Assembly (NCBI GenBank): GCA_021771715.1
Contig: JAETOO010000019.1
Location: 1 to 64,000 of the forward strand
Length of the DNA stretch: 64,000 nt
From: Oscillospiraceae bacterium
Lineage (GTDB): Bacteria; Bacillota; Clostridia; Lachnospirales; Lachnospiraceae
Reading direction: 5' to 3'
The notes beneath the pieces were generated by a model that saw only the letters and a list, made by a program, of their open reading frames with translations, was not told the DNA's origin and made no database searches. The stretch's first letter is position 1; each line of letters begins with the position of its first letter. This document shows positions 16,971-29,003 of this stretch, piece by piece. A program made the translations under genes and the position numbers.

Positions 16971-17021
16971 ATACTATATTTGACACATTTGTTGACTTTA
17001 AAAGTATAAATATAGTATTAT
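16971..17021 (+). promoter_or_regulatory. Promoter with inverted-repeat operator of the AbiE-like operon
   Basis: A perfect 11-bp inverted repeat, ATACTATATTT (16971-16981) and AAATATAGTAT (17008-17018), flanks the -35 region and overlaps the -10. Possible hexamers are TTGACT (16992-16997) with TATTAT (17016-17021), 18-bp spacing, and TTGACA (16980-16985) with TATAAA (17005-17010). AbiEi antitoxins are known to bind inverted repeats in their own promoter, so this is the likely autoregulatory operator. Confidence 0.75.
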
Positions 17022-17046
17022 GGAGGTGAGAGGAGTGGATGCATCT

Positions 17047-17673
17047 ATGCTGAAAGAATATTTAGAAAAAACTTACGGTTACAATGAGCCAATCCTGATC
17101 AGTGAAATAAAGCTGGATAGCTTAAATGATAATGCATTGCGCCAGTATTTTAAACGCATGGTAAAATCCGGTGATCTGATCCACTTTGATACCGGTGTGT
17201 ATTATCTCCCAAAAGCTTCACGGTTACTAGGAAAAGCATATCTGGATCCGCTGAAGGTGATCACCCGCAAATATATTGAGAGCGGGACAGATACCTATGG
17301 CTATTTTGCCGGGGCATATTTTTCCAACCTGCTTGGGCTTACAACCCAGATGCCCGCAGTGATAGAGGTTGTAACCGATAAAGAGGCCACGAAAGGCCGC
17401 ACTGTAACAGTCGGCAACCAGAATGTACGGCTCAAATGTCCGGCTATGCGAATCACAAAAGATAATGTTCTGCTCCTGCAGTTTCTGGATGCAGTCTCCA
17501 CAGCAGAAAAATATGCCGAGCTTCCAAAACAAGAAATGACATCCCTGCTGAAACAATATCTGCGTAAAAACAGATTTACCCAAAATCAGCTTGCAGAGGT
17601 TCTGTCTTCTGTTACTGCCCGGACAGCGAAAAAACTGATCGAATGGGGGTTGATTTATGAATTTGCATCATGA
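17047..17673 (+). CDS. AbiEi-like antitoxin/transcriptional repressor (type IV TA)
   Basis: This 208-aa protein has an N-terminal winged-helix-like segment (SLNDNALRQYFKRMVKSGDL) and a C-terminal domain like the AbiEi antitoxin / DUF6088 family. In the AbiE system the antitoxin represses the operon and counteracts the AbiEii nucleotidyltransferase without forming a stable complex. Start choice: an ATG at 17020 lies at or before the predicted transcription start, whereas 17047 follows GAGAGGAG at 11 nt; either is possible. It overlaps the toxin gene by 17 nt. AT-rich codon use differs from the GC-rich neighbours, suggesting horizontal acquisition. Confidence 0.8.
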   Translation: MLKEYLEKTYGYNEPILISEIKLDSLNDNALRQYFKRMVKSGDLIHFDTGVYYLPKASRLLGKAYLDPLKVITRKYIESGTDTYGYFAGAYFSNLLGLTTQMPAVIEVVTDKEATKGRTVTVGNQNVRLKCPAMRITKDNVLLLQFLDAVSTAEKYAELPKQEMTSLLKQYLRKNRFTQNQLAEVLSSVTARTAKKLIEWGLIYEFAS

Positions 17674-18571
17674 TAAAGAAGCATTTGAAGAGCTGATAAC
17701 CGCAGCTTCTGTGGATCTGAAGATACCGGCACCCATCATTGAAAAAGATTATTATGTAACACTCGCCCTTAAAGAACTGACTTCACATGTAAAGGATATG
17801 GTTTTTAAGGGTGGAACCTCCCTCACCAAATGCTACCAGATTTTAGACCGTTTCTCAGAAGATATTGATATCTCTTACGATGCATGTGCCGGCACTCCAG
17901 GTGAAAGCCGCAGACGCCAGTTAAAAAAAGCAGTCACAGAAACTATGGGGATTCTTGGTTTTCCAATTACCAATTTGGACCAGACAAGGAGCCGCCGCAG
18001 TTATAATTGTTACCATGCCGAATACTCTTCCATGTATGTGCCCACAGCCGCATTAAAGTCCGAATTAATCATAGAAACATATGTCGCGCTGCTTCCTTTT
18101 CCTACTGTCATAAGAATGGCAGATAATTATATCTACCGTTTTCTCAGCCAGTCGGGGCTAACTCACATCGCAGAGGAATTCGGTCTGATGCCTTTCCCTG
18201 TAACGACACAAGCGATCGAAAGGACATTGGTCGATAAAGTATTCGCTCTCTGCGACTACTACATCGAAGGAAAAGTTGAACACCACTCCAGGCATTTATA
18301 CGACATACATAGAATTTTAGAAAATATCACCATCCCTGCTTCACTGCCAGACCTGATCCAGGAAGTACGTACACTGCGTGCGCCGCTTCCCATTTGCCCT
18401 TCTGCAGTTGAAGGTGTGAAAATCCGTGAGCTTCTTGAAGAAATCATTTCAAAAGCTGTGTATAAGGAAGATTACGAAAAAATCACAAAAAATCTTTTAT
18501 TCTCACCGCTGTCCTATGAAAAAGCAATATCCAGCATCCAGCGTTTAATTGATGGCCAGTACTTTGAATAG
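17657..18571 (+). CDS. AbiEii-type nucleotidyltransferase toxin
   Basis: This 304-aa protein carries the DNA polymerase beta-like nucleotidyltransferase signature: GGTSL (52-56) followed by FSEDIDIS (about 66-73), with the second acidic pair Asp-x-Asp. This is the hallmark of AbiEii/AbiGii toxins. A later KVFALCDYYIEGK region matches the family's conserved Lys motif. Such toxins block growth, and some act in phage abortive infection, by modifying nucleic acids such as tRNA. It is translationally coupled to the antitoxin (17-nt overlap). The low GC content matches its partner and not the flanks. Targets are unknown here. Confidence 0.88.
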   Translation: MNLHHDKEAFEELITAASVDLKIPAPIIEKDYYVTLALKELTSHVKDMVFKGGTSLTKCYQILDRFSEDIDISYDACAGTPGESRRRQLKKAVTETMGILGFPITNLDQTRSRRSYNCYHAEYSSMYVPTAALKSELIIETYVALLPFPTVIRMADNYIYRFLSQSGLTHIAEEFGLMPFPVTTQAIERTLVDKVFALCDYYIEGKVEHHSRHLYDIHRILENITIPASLPDLIQEVRTLRAPLPICPSAVEGVKIRELLEEIISKAVYKEDYEKITKNLLFSPLSYEKAISSIQRLIDGQYFE

Positions 18572-18582
18572 GAGAACCACCT

Positions 18583-18641
18583 AAAAAGACTAATATGCTC
18601 CAGAGTGAATCAAACACCGATGCATATCAGTCTTCTTTTTT
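18583..18641. terminator. Terminator between the AbiE operon and a convergent gene
   Basis: AAGACTAATATGC and GCATATCAGTCTT pair with one bulged or mismatched base and are followed by CTTTTTTG; an A-run lies on the other side. The hairpin lies in the 82-nt gap between convergent genes. Confidence 0.75.
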
Positions 18642-18653
18642 GTTTTCTTACAT

Positions 18654-19025
18654 TCAGTTCGCACCGACCACAAAGAGTGCCGCCATCAACCCGGTCATAT
18701 CGCTGACATACTCGATCATCTTCGTCAGCTCTCTGTTACGCGGATTCTGTTTCAGCTCCTTCAGCCGCTCCTTCAACGCATCCCGCTCAAACGCAGAGAA
18801 ATATTGACTCAGATTTTTTGTCTCCCATAGGATCGCAAGGAGCGCCGCATCGTGCACGGACAGCTCTCCGTCCGCCGCAATCGCCGACTTGAGTCTGCGG
18901 ACTACCGCCTCCTTCTCGTCTCTTTCGGGAACGTAGAGCACCTTTCCGCCGAACAGGCCGCCCTCGGCCGGCTTGGCCGCGCCCGCCTCCACCAGGACCG
19001 AGCACCCGCAATCCTTCTGCGCCAC
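18654..19025 (-). CDS. Small protein of unknown function coupled to an HTH regulator
   Basis: This 123-aa soluble protein was not recognised with confidence. It has a Gly/Ala-rich N-terminus with three cysteines (residues 6, 8 and none after 10), then a helical part (DGELSVHDAALLAILWETKN, later FERDALKERLKELKQNP) and a hydrophobic C-terminus. The helical part is faintly like the GPP34 (GOLPH3) fold, but this is weak. It starts with GTG immediately after the stop of the upstream HTH gene, so the two are translationally coupled. The partnership suggests a shared regulatory or membrane-associated role. Confidence 0.6.
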   Translation of the reverse strand: MAQKDCGCSVLVEAGAAKPAEGGLFGGKVLYVPERDEKEAVVRRLKSAIAADGELSVHDAALLAILWETKNLSQYFSAFERDALKERLKELKQNPRNRELTKMIEYVSDMTGLMAALFVVGAN

Positions 19026-19607
19026 TCACAGCCGCCTGAATATCCACAGCATCAAAGCCGAGACAGCCAGACCGATCAGCCCGGCCGCCACTCCGTAGAG
19101 CAGCTTCTGGTAAGGGCGCTTGCCCTCCTCCCTCGCTTTCTCGATCTCATCCAGCCTCTGCCCCTCTGTGAAGGCCACGATCTCCCGGTACGTCTGGATG
19201 TCGAACTTCTTTTTCCACTTCTCCACTCTGCCCGCATACCAGAAGCTGACGCCGGCGATCACCACCCATATGGTAATCCCCACATTGTCCAGGTAGTGCA
19301 GCAGAGGGATCGGTGTGAGGATCGTCGCGAGCAGCAGCACCGTAAAAATATTGCTGACTGTCTGGAACTGCTGTCTGTCCTCCTGTTTGATCTCTTCCTT
19401 CATCTTCTCCACATCTCCTTTGATCAGAATGTCGATGGAGACCCCGAAGACTTCACTCAGTCGAAGCAGACTGCTGATATCCGGATAATTCTTGTCATTC
19501 TCCCAGTTGGAGATCGTCTGCCTGGAGACGTAAATTTTCTCCGCCAGCACTTCCCGGGAGAGTCCCAGCTCACCCCGATACTTCCTAATCTGTTTTCCGA
19601 GTTCCAT
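19026..19607 (-). CDS. HTH (XRE family) regulator with C-terminal membrane segments
   Basis: This 193-aa protein has an N-terminal Cro/C1 helix-turn-helix (residues about 5-60; SREVLAEKIYVSRQTISNWE is the recognition region), a charged linker, and three hydrophobic segments (near residues 85-102, 105-122 and 172-192). Membrane-anchored XRE regulators of this build are common in Firmicutes. The start at 19607 follows AAAGGAG; the frame is open 24 nt further. A perfect 18-bp palindrome at 19694-19711, about 90 nt upstream, is a candidate operator. It is followed directly by the small coupled protein gene. Confidence 0.82.
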   Translation of the reverse strand: MELGKQIRKYRGELGLSREVLAEKIYVSRQTISNWENDKNYPDISSLLRLSEVFGVSIDILIKGDVEKMKEEIKQEDRQQFQTVSNIFTVLLLATILTPIPLLHYLDNVGITIWVVIAGVSFWYAGRVEKWKKKFDIQTYREIVAFTEGQRLDEIEKAREEGKRPYQKLLYGVAAGLIGLAVSALMLWIFRRL

Positions 19608-19693
19608 CTTACCACGGCTCCTTTCCACCACAGACTACTCAAATTCCTGCGGATTGTCTATCAAACGTCTTTGACTTTGCCGGATTTTGGGGG

Positions 19694-19711
19694 TGTCAAA
19701 ACGTTTTGACA
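19694..19711. promoter_or_regulatory. Perfect 18-bp palindrome, candidate operator
   Basis: TGTCAAAACGTTTTGACA is fully self-complementary and contains TTGACA on each strand. It lies between the HTH regulator gene and the end of the ATP synthase operon. No good -10 was found at 17 bp on the minus strand, so its use as a -35 is uncertain; an HTH dimer site is the simplest reading. Confidence 0.55.
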
Positions 19712-19736
19712 TGCATTTTTCTACAAAAATAACATC

Positions 19737-19769
19737 AAAAAGACACCGTGACCCATCCGAACCACGATG
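19737..19769 (-). terminator. Probable terminator of the ATP synthase operon
   Basis: On the minus strand CATCGTG and CACGGTG pair (7 bp, one G-T) around a 12-nt loop and are followed by TCTTTTT. A second GC-rich stem (GGTGC-GCAGGC / GCCTGC-GCACC) lies just before it after atpC. Confidence 0.65.
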
Positions 19770-19853
19770 CCTCTCTCCACAGGTGCCGCAGGCAGACCGC
19801 AGCCGCGCTTCGCCTGCAGCACCTTTTTTATCTGTATATCCTCTCTCTTTGCG

Positions 19854-20264
19854 TCATCTCTCTGCCAGCTGCTGCCGCACAATCGACTTTTTCAGCGCGA
19901 GCTCCGCGCGGGACATATCGATGCGCGGGTCGTGTGCCTGCAGACGGCGCTCGGCGCGCTGCTCGGCCTCTTTCGCGCGGTTGATATCGATCTCATCCGG
20001 CCACTCGGCCACCTCCGCCATCATCGTGATCTTATCCGGGAGGATCTCGATGAAGCCCGCGTGCACCGCGGCCTCCTTCAGTTCTCCCTCGAGATGGATC
20101 TTCACGATCCCCGGCTCGATGATCATCGTCATCGGGATGTGGCGCCGGTAGATGCCCACCTGGCCCTCCGTCGTGTTCAGCTCCAGCATAGATGCCTTTC
20201 CTGACCAGAAAACGCGGTCAGGCGTGATAATTTCCAGATCAAAAAATTTTCCCTCGTCCGCCAT
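19854..20264 (-). CDS. atpC: ATP synthase epsilon subunit
   Basis: This 136-aa subunit of the F1 central stalk consists of a beta-sandwich (about residues 1-86: LEIITPDRVFWSGKASMLEL, GFIEILPDKITMMAEVAE) and a C-terminal helical hairpin that can inhibit ATP hydrolysis. The helices contain RAKEAEQRAERRLQAHDPRID. The ATG follows GAAAGGG. It is the last gene of the minus-strand operon, 36 nt after atpD. Confidence 0.95.
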   Translation of the reverse strand: MADEGKFFDLEIITPDRVFWSGKASMLELNTTEGQVGIYRRHIPMTMIIEPGIVKIHLEGELKEAAVHAGFIEILPDKITMMAEVAEWPDEIDINRAKEAEQRAERRLQAHDPRIDMSRAELALKKSIVRQQLAER

Positions 20265-20300
20265 ACGTTTTCACCCTTTCTATAGCTGCGAGTCTCCCTC

Positions 20301-21707
<1,407 letters not shown>

Positions 21708-21716
21708 TTAAATAAC

Positions 21717-22574
21717 TTACTGTATCGCATTTGCCCCCGCAATGATCTCGGTCAGCTCCTGCGTGATGGAGCCCTGGCGCGCCCGGTTGTACTGCAGCGT
21801 CAGGTGGTCGATCATCTCCTGCGCATTGCTCGTCGCAGAGTCCATCGCCTGCATTCTCGCTCCGTTCTCGCTGGCCACTGCCTCGACCAGTGCACCGTAC
21901 AAAATGCTTGTCATATATTTCGGAATAATAACCTCCAGCGCTTCCTCTTCCTCAGGCTCGTAGTTCATCAGGCTGTTCTCTCTCGCCGCCTGAATGTCAC
22001 CCTCATCGACCTCCACCGGAAGCAGCTTCAGGAACTTCGGCTCATGGACCACCGTGTTCCGGAAGTACGTGTATGCCAGGTAGATCTCGCCGATCTCCCC
22101 CGCCGCATATTTGCGAAGGACCTCCTCGCAGATTTCCTTCGCGTCCTGGAACATCGGATTCTCGATGACCTCACTGTAGTCCTGAGCTATCTCGTAGCCT
22201 CTGTGCTGGAGAAATTCTTTTCCTTTATTTCCCACCGTATACAAGAGCAGATCCGACGGCTCAAACCCGGAGCCCGTGATCAGCTTGATGACGTTGGCAT
22301 TGTATCCGCCGGCAAGACCGCGGTTCGACGTCAATACAATAACCGCCTTTTTGCCGGACTGCTGCGGCTTCAAATACGGATGGTCGATTGTTCCGGATTT
22401 GGCCAGCATGGAAGTCACCGTCTCGTACATCTTGTCAAAGTACGGCTTGGAGCGTTCCGCGCGCGCCTTCGTCTTCTGCAGCTTGACCGTGGAGACGAGC
22501 TTCATCGCATTTGTGATCTGCTGCGTGCTCGCGATACTGCTGCGGCGGCGCTTTATGTCTCTCATTGAGGCCAT
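21717..22574 (-). CDS. atpG: ATP synthase gamma subunit
   Basis: This 285-aa rotor stalk subunit has the long N-terminal helix (MRDIKRRRSSIASTQQITNA) and C-terminal helix (MDSATSNAQEMIDHLTLQYN) that form the coiled coil inside alpha3beta3, with a Rossmann-like middle part (AVIVLTSNRGLAGGYNANV). The ATG follows GAAAGGATG. Gene order atpA-atpG-atpD is the standard one. Confidence 0.96.
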   Translation of the reverse strand: MASMRDIKRRRSSIASTQQITNAMKLVSTVKLQKTKARAERSKPYFDKMYETVTSMLAKSGTIDHPYLKPQQSGKKAVIVLTSNRGLAGGYNANVIKLITGSGFEPSDLLLYTVGNKGKEFLQHRGYEIAQDYSEVIENPMFQDAKEICEEVLRKYAAGEIGEIYLAYTYFRNTVVHEPKFLKLLPVEVDEGDIQAARENSLMNYEPEEEEALEVIIPKYMTSILYGALVEAVASENGARMQAMDSATSNAQEMIDHLTLQYNRARQGSITQELTEIIAGANAIQ

Positions 22575-22601
22575 AAACTACCATCCTTTCTGTCACAATC
22601 C

Positions 22602-24663
<2,062 letters not shown>

Positions 24664-24676
<13 letters not shown>

Positions 24677-25182
24677 GTCTGATCACCTATCTCCTTTAAT
24701 GTATCGTCAATTAACGAATCCTGGATCTCGATATCGATCTTCTCACTGACTACCTTCTGGGCTACCATCGAAGCGACCGTGATGATCTCCTTCTTGATCT
24801 CATCCTGTGCCCGCTTCATCTCGAGCTCCGCCTGATGGTTCGCGCGCTCAATGATGCCGCTCGCCTCCACCCTGGCATGTTCAATGATCTTCGCCTCGTT
24901 CTCGAGCGCCTTTTTGCGCGCCGCGCCGAGGATCGCGTCTTCTTCCCTGTGAATGTCGCGCAGCTTCGCTTCGTACTCTTCCTTCAGCTTTGCGGCATCC
25001 TCTCTGGACTTCTCCGCGGAATCGATATCATCCTTCACCTTATCCTGACGCTTCTTCAGCATCTCGCGCGCCGGGTTGAACAGCATGTAGGACAGAAATA
25101 AAAACATCACAAACACTGCCAGCGCCAGCAGAACCGCATCGTGCAGAAGCTGCGGGTCAAGATTAAACAAACGTGGTTCCAA
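24664..25182 (-). CDS. atpF: ATP synthase b subunit
   Basis: This 172-aa subunit has one N-terminal membrane helix (about residues 14-34, AVLLALAVFVMFLFLSYMLF) followed by a long charged coiled coil (KKRQDKVKDDIDSAEKSRED onward) forming the peripheral stalk. Translation starts at TTG (25182-25180), placed 8 nt after AAAGGAGG; no ATG is available before the membrane helix. Confidence 0.93.
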
Positions 25183-25231
25183 GATTTCGCCTCCTTTCGC
25201 TCTGTTTTCTTTTTACGGATCTGTCACACAA

Positions 25232-26270
<1,039 letters not shown>

Positions 26271-26371
26271 ATTTCCTCCTCCTTTCCTCTAGGTTCATTT
26301 TTCGCACTTCCTCCTGGATTCAGATGAATCCCGTGCTATATAAAATCTGACAGGCAGATCCTATACCTGAG

Positions 26372-26974
26372 TTATTTCTCCGACGCCTGTTCGGCGTCCT
26401 CCTGACCCGAAGCTCCGGGAAATGGCTCCTCATTCATTTTTTGAGGTGACTCCAATTCCTGCTCTTTTTCTTCATGCTCAGAAGACCTGAATGGTAACTC
26501 CTCATCCGTTTGTTCCGGTGTTTCCAATATCTGTCCGGCGTCTTCCTGACCTTCAGAGCCGTATGTGTCTCCCGTATCGCCCGGATTTTGATTTTTACCT
26601 GATATCAACCGATGGACCAGCGGCTGCAGAAACGCCCCGAACTTCAAGCACAGCACGCCTCCGAACGTCGCCATCACATACCCAAGCTGAACGTACGTGA
26701 CCACACCCGCTACCGCGAGAATCATCACTGTCCGGATCAGATACGCCTTCCTCATATACTTCTCCGCGTCGTCCGGCTGCATGTCGAGCGCCCGGTCGAT
26801 CGAGCGGTACATATGCGCTGCGAGCCCGACCGCAGCCGCGATGCCGATCCAAAGTCCGACCGCAAACTCCGCCGAGAATCCCGCCACAACCACCGCGACA
26901 ATCTGAATCAGAGCGCCGCAGACCACAATCCCGACGATCAGCTCCAAAAGGGTGTCATTGATCCTTCTCTTCAT
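26372..26974 (-). CDS. AtpI-like ATP synthase assembly protein with long acidic tail
   Basis: This 200-aa protein has four hydrophobic segments (about residues 9-30, 34-52, 75-94 and 97-118) typical of AtpI/UncI-like proteins, thought to help c-ring assembly. It is followed by an unusual hydrophilic tail of about 75 residues rich in Glu, Gln, Ser and Gly with repeated units (EGQEDAGQ, GQEDAEQ; ESPQKMNEEPF). The start at 26974 follows AGGGGAGGG and overlaps the preceding gene by 20 nt. The tail has no recognised domain and looks like an internal repeat expansion. Confidence 0.75.
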   Translation of the reverse strand: MKRRINDTLLELIVGIVVCGALIQIVAVVVAGFSAEFAVGLWIGIAAAVGLAAHMYRSIDRALDMQPDDAEKYMRKAYLIRTVMILAVAGVVTYVQLGYVMATFGGVLCLKFGAFLQPLVHRLISGKNQNPGDTGDTYGSEGQEDAGQILETPEQTDEELPFRSSEHEEKEQELESPQKMNEEPFPGASGQEDAEQASEK

Positions 26975-27200
26975 CCTGATCCCTCCCCTTAGGCTGCGGC
27001 AATCCCACCTGCTTCGCCAGAATCCAGGTATTCCGCGCACCCGCCATGATCCCGAGAATCACCAGCACGGCGGTCGTCGACCAGCCAAAGCGCTCATCCA
27101 GCCACATACCTACGCACACACACAGCACCAGCGGAGCCAGCATGCTGATCCCGAGCTGTGTCACCATAGAGAGAGAACGCACGATATTATTCTTCTTGAT
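26955..27200 (-). CDS. AtpZ/AtpI-like membrane protein, first gene of the ATP synthase operon
   Basis: This short protein has two membrane helices (LGISMLAPLVLCVCVGMWL and TTAVLVILGIMAGARNTWIL) and the conserved VTQLG and WLD of AtpZ-type proteins, which accompany F-type ATP synthases. The start is odd. The only well-placed ribosome-binding site (AAGGAGG, 27215-27209) is 8 nt upstream of an ATC codon at 27200-27198, giving 81 aa with an N-terminus (IKKNNIVRSLSMV) like homologues. The first conventional start, GTG at 27182, is 26 nt away from it. I annotate from the ATC; the GTG is the alternative (75 aa). A weak -10 (TAAAAT, 27251-27246) lies upstream. Confidence 0.7.
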   Translation of the reverse strand: MKKNNIVRSLSMVTQLGISMLAPLVLCVCVGMWLDERFGWSTTAVLVILGIMAGARNTWILAKQVGLPQPKGRDQDEEKDQ

Positions 27201-27372
27201 AAAAAACGCCTCCTTAACACCTGCGCCGTCAACACATACCGATCTATTTTACCCCAAATCATGGAAAAAGTACACTCCTACATATTAAATGATTTTGCGG
27301 CTCCTGTCCACAAGATCTTGCCGGTTTTTCACGTTAATTGTTTAACACTTCCGTCAGGATGTCAAGCAGGCT

Positions 27373-27748
27373 TGCACGGCATGGCTTCCCATTTTTTTTG
27401 CATGGCTGAACTTTATACTAAGCAGGACGCCATGCAAGCCGCAGGTCTACGCTCCGCTTCGGTCGGCGCTAACCGTGTGCCGCTGGCACACAGCGCCCCG
27501 CTTGCTTCGCAAGCTATCCGCTGCTGCGCAGCTCCTGTCTGCGGCTGAATGGATCTCCGCTTCGCTTCGGTCGGTGCTAAACGAGTCCCACTGGGACTCA
27601 GCACCGTTCCGCCCATTCAAAAATGGTAATACAGGTCTCCGCTTCGCTCCGGTCGGCGCTAAACGCGTGCCGCTGGCACGCAGCGCCCTTAGCAAGCATA
27701 GCTTGCACGGCCTGTCTTCCCATTTTTTTGCATGGCTGAACTTTTTAG
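27373..27748 (-). repeat. Composite intergenic repeat element with three nested hairpin modules
   Basis: Read on the minus strand, the backbone equals the simple repeat at 11520-11665. It carries three inserted modules of about 53 bp (27687-27634, 27605-27553, 27497-27444). Each module contains the same hairpin with different, compensated arms, then a GAC-CGRAGCG-type tail. The backbone end containing TTCCCATTTTTTTGCATGGC is present at both sides (27385-27414, 27717-27745), so part of the element is duplicated. It abuts the stop codon of the AI-2E-family gene. Minus-strand ORFs through it (repeats of GTRLAPTEAKRR) are by-products of the module and probably not genes. Confidence 0.85.
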
Positions 27749-28764
27749 TCAAATTCCCGCAGGATCTCCTGGACGAGCAGAAGTGTTACCGGGCCGAGGA
27801 CGACGCCCGCGGTTCCGTACAGGTAGAGGCCGACATAGACGACCACCACCATCACAAACGGATAGATACCGAGTTTGGCTCCGATCAGGCGGGGCTCGAG
27901 AAATTCCCGGGTGATATACGTCAGGAAAAAGAGCGCCGCGTAGCCCGCAGCCAGCCCATAGCTGCCGCGGAAGAGAAAGAAGACTGCCATCGGGACAAGC
28001 GCGGTGCCCGTTCCGATAAACGGCAGCGCGTCGGTCAGTCCGATCACAATACCGAGCAGAAAAAAGTACGGATTGCCCAGCAGCCACAGCCCGGCCGTGC
28101 ACATCGCGATGATCACCAGGATAATGATCATCTGGGCCTTCATGTACATGCCGCCCTGCTCCCACATCCGCCCTGTAATGCTGTGAAAATGCCGGTACAA
28201 CGAGTATTCCTGCAGCTTCTCCTTCATCTCATCGTAGTCCCGCATCAGCAGGATCACCGCCACGAACAGCATCAGCAGAAACAATCCCAGCTCCGCGATC
28301 TTTTTCAGATACCGCACCGAGTAATTCACGACGCCCGGTATGATGTAGACGCGGATCTGCTCGGTCGCATGGTCGATGCTCGAGTACACAAACGCCTTCA
28401 CCTGATCGACCTTGACGCCGAAATTCCGCTCGACAAACAGGCAGCACTCGTCGATGATCCCGCAGCAGCACGTATAGTACTCGTCAAAATTCAGCGCCAC
28501 GCGCCGGATCTGCCCCACCAGAAGACAGTACAGATAGTAAAACAGAACCGTGCACAAGCCCAGCAGAAGCACCAGCAGAATCGAGACAATCACAGACTTC
28601 TTCCAGTGCAGCCGCTGATACAGCCTGTCCGTCACAGGATTCAGCAAATGCACCAGAATATACGCAAGCAAAAAGGGAATCACATACGGCAGCAAATATT
28701 TCAACACGAAATACACCGCCAATGTAATTCCCGTTATCTTCAGGATCTCTTTTCCCTCTGCCAT
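27745..28764 (-). CDS. AI-2E family transporter (UPF0118/YtvI-like)
   Basis: This 339-aa polytopic membrane protein has about eight hydrophobic segments, beginning ITGITLAVYFVLKYLLPYV. The C-terminal family region includes GLTDALPFIGTGTALVPMAV, ITREFLEPRLIGAKLGIYPF and GVVLGPVTLLLVQEI. The family contains exporters of autoinducer-2, Na+/H+ antiporters and the sporulation protein YtvI; which one applies cannot be told. Three consecutive cysteines (YTCCCGII) in the extracytoplasmic region are unusual. The stop codon coincides with the edge of the composite repeat. AGAAGGGA precedes the ATG. Confidence 0.88.
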   Translation of the reverse strand: MAEGKEILKITGITLAVYFVLKYLLPYVIPFLLAYILVHLLNPVTDRLYQRLHWKKSVIVSILLVLLLGLCTVLFYYLYCLLVGQIRRVALNFDEYYTCCCGIIDECCLFVERNFGVKVDQVKAFVYSSIDHATEQIRVYIIPGVVNYSVRYLKKIAELGLFLLMLFVAVILLMRDYDEMKEKLQEYSLYRHFHSITGRMWEQGGMYMKAQMIIILVIIAMCTAGLWLLGNPYFFLLGIVIGLTDALPFIGTGTALVPMAVFFLFRGSYGLAAGYAALFFLTYITREFLEPRLIGAKLGIYPFVMVVVVYVGLYLYGTAGVVLGPVTLLLVQEILREFD

Positions 28765-29003
28765 CTTCTACCGTTCCCTTCTGTCTGCAGAAAGCATGAC
28801 TGCATGCTCCTTTTGCGTATCAAAACATATCCGCATCTGTATCAACAGAAATAGTATACGGTTTTTTTCCGGTCTTATTCTCAATTTGATTCCCTGATCC
28901 GATCCTACGACTCCTTTCCTGATCCGTTGTCTGATTTACTTTCCTTCAACATTCCTGATTCTCTTTCTGAACAATTTTACACACAATTTATGTGATATAA
29001 GAA

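Noticed and set aside
27413..27752. Minus-strand ORFs of 67 and 101 codons with GTRLAPTEAKRR-like repeats
   Set aside because: They consist entirely of the composite intergenic repeat and its modules; different modules are read in different frames, so there is no sign of selection for protein.
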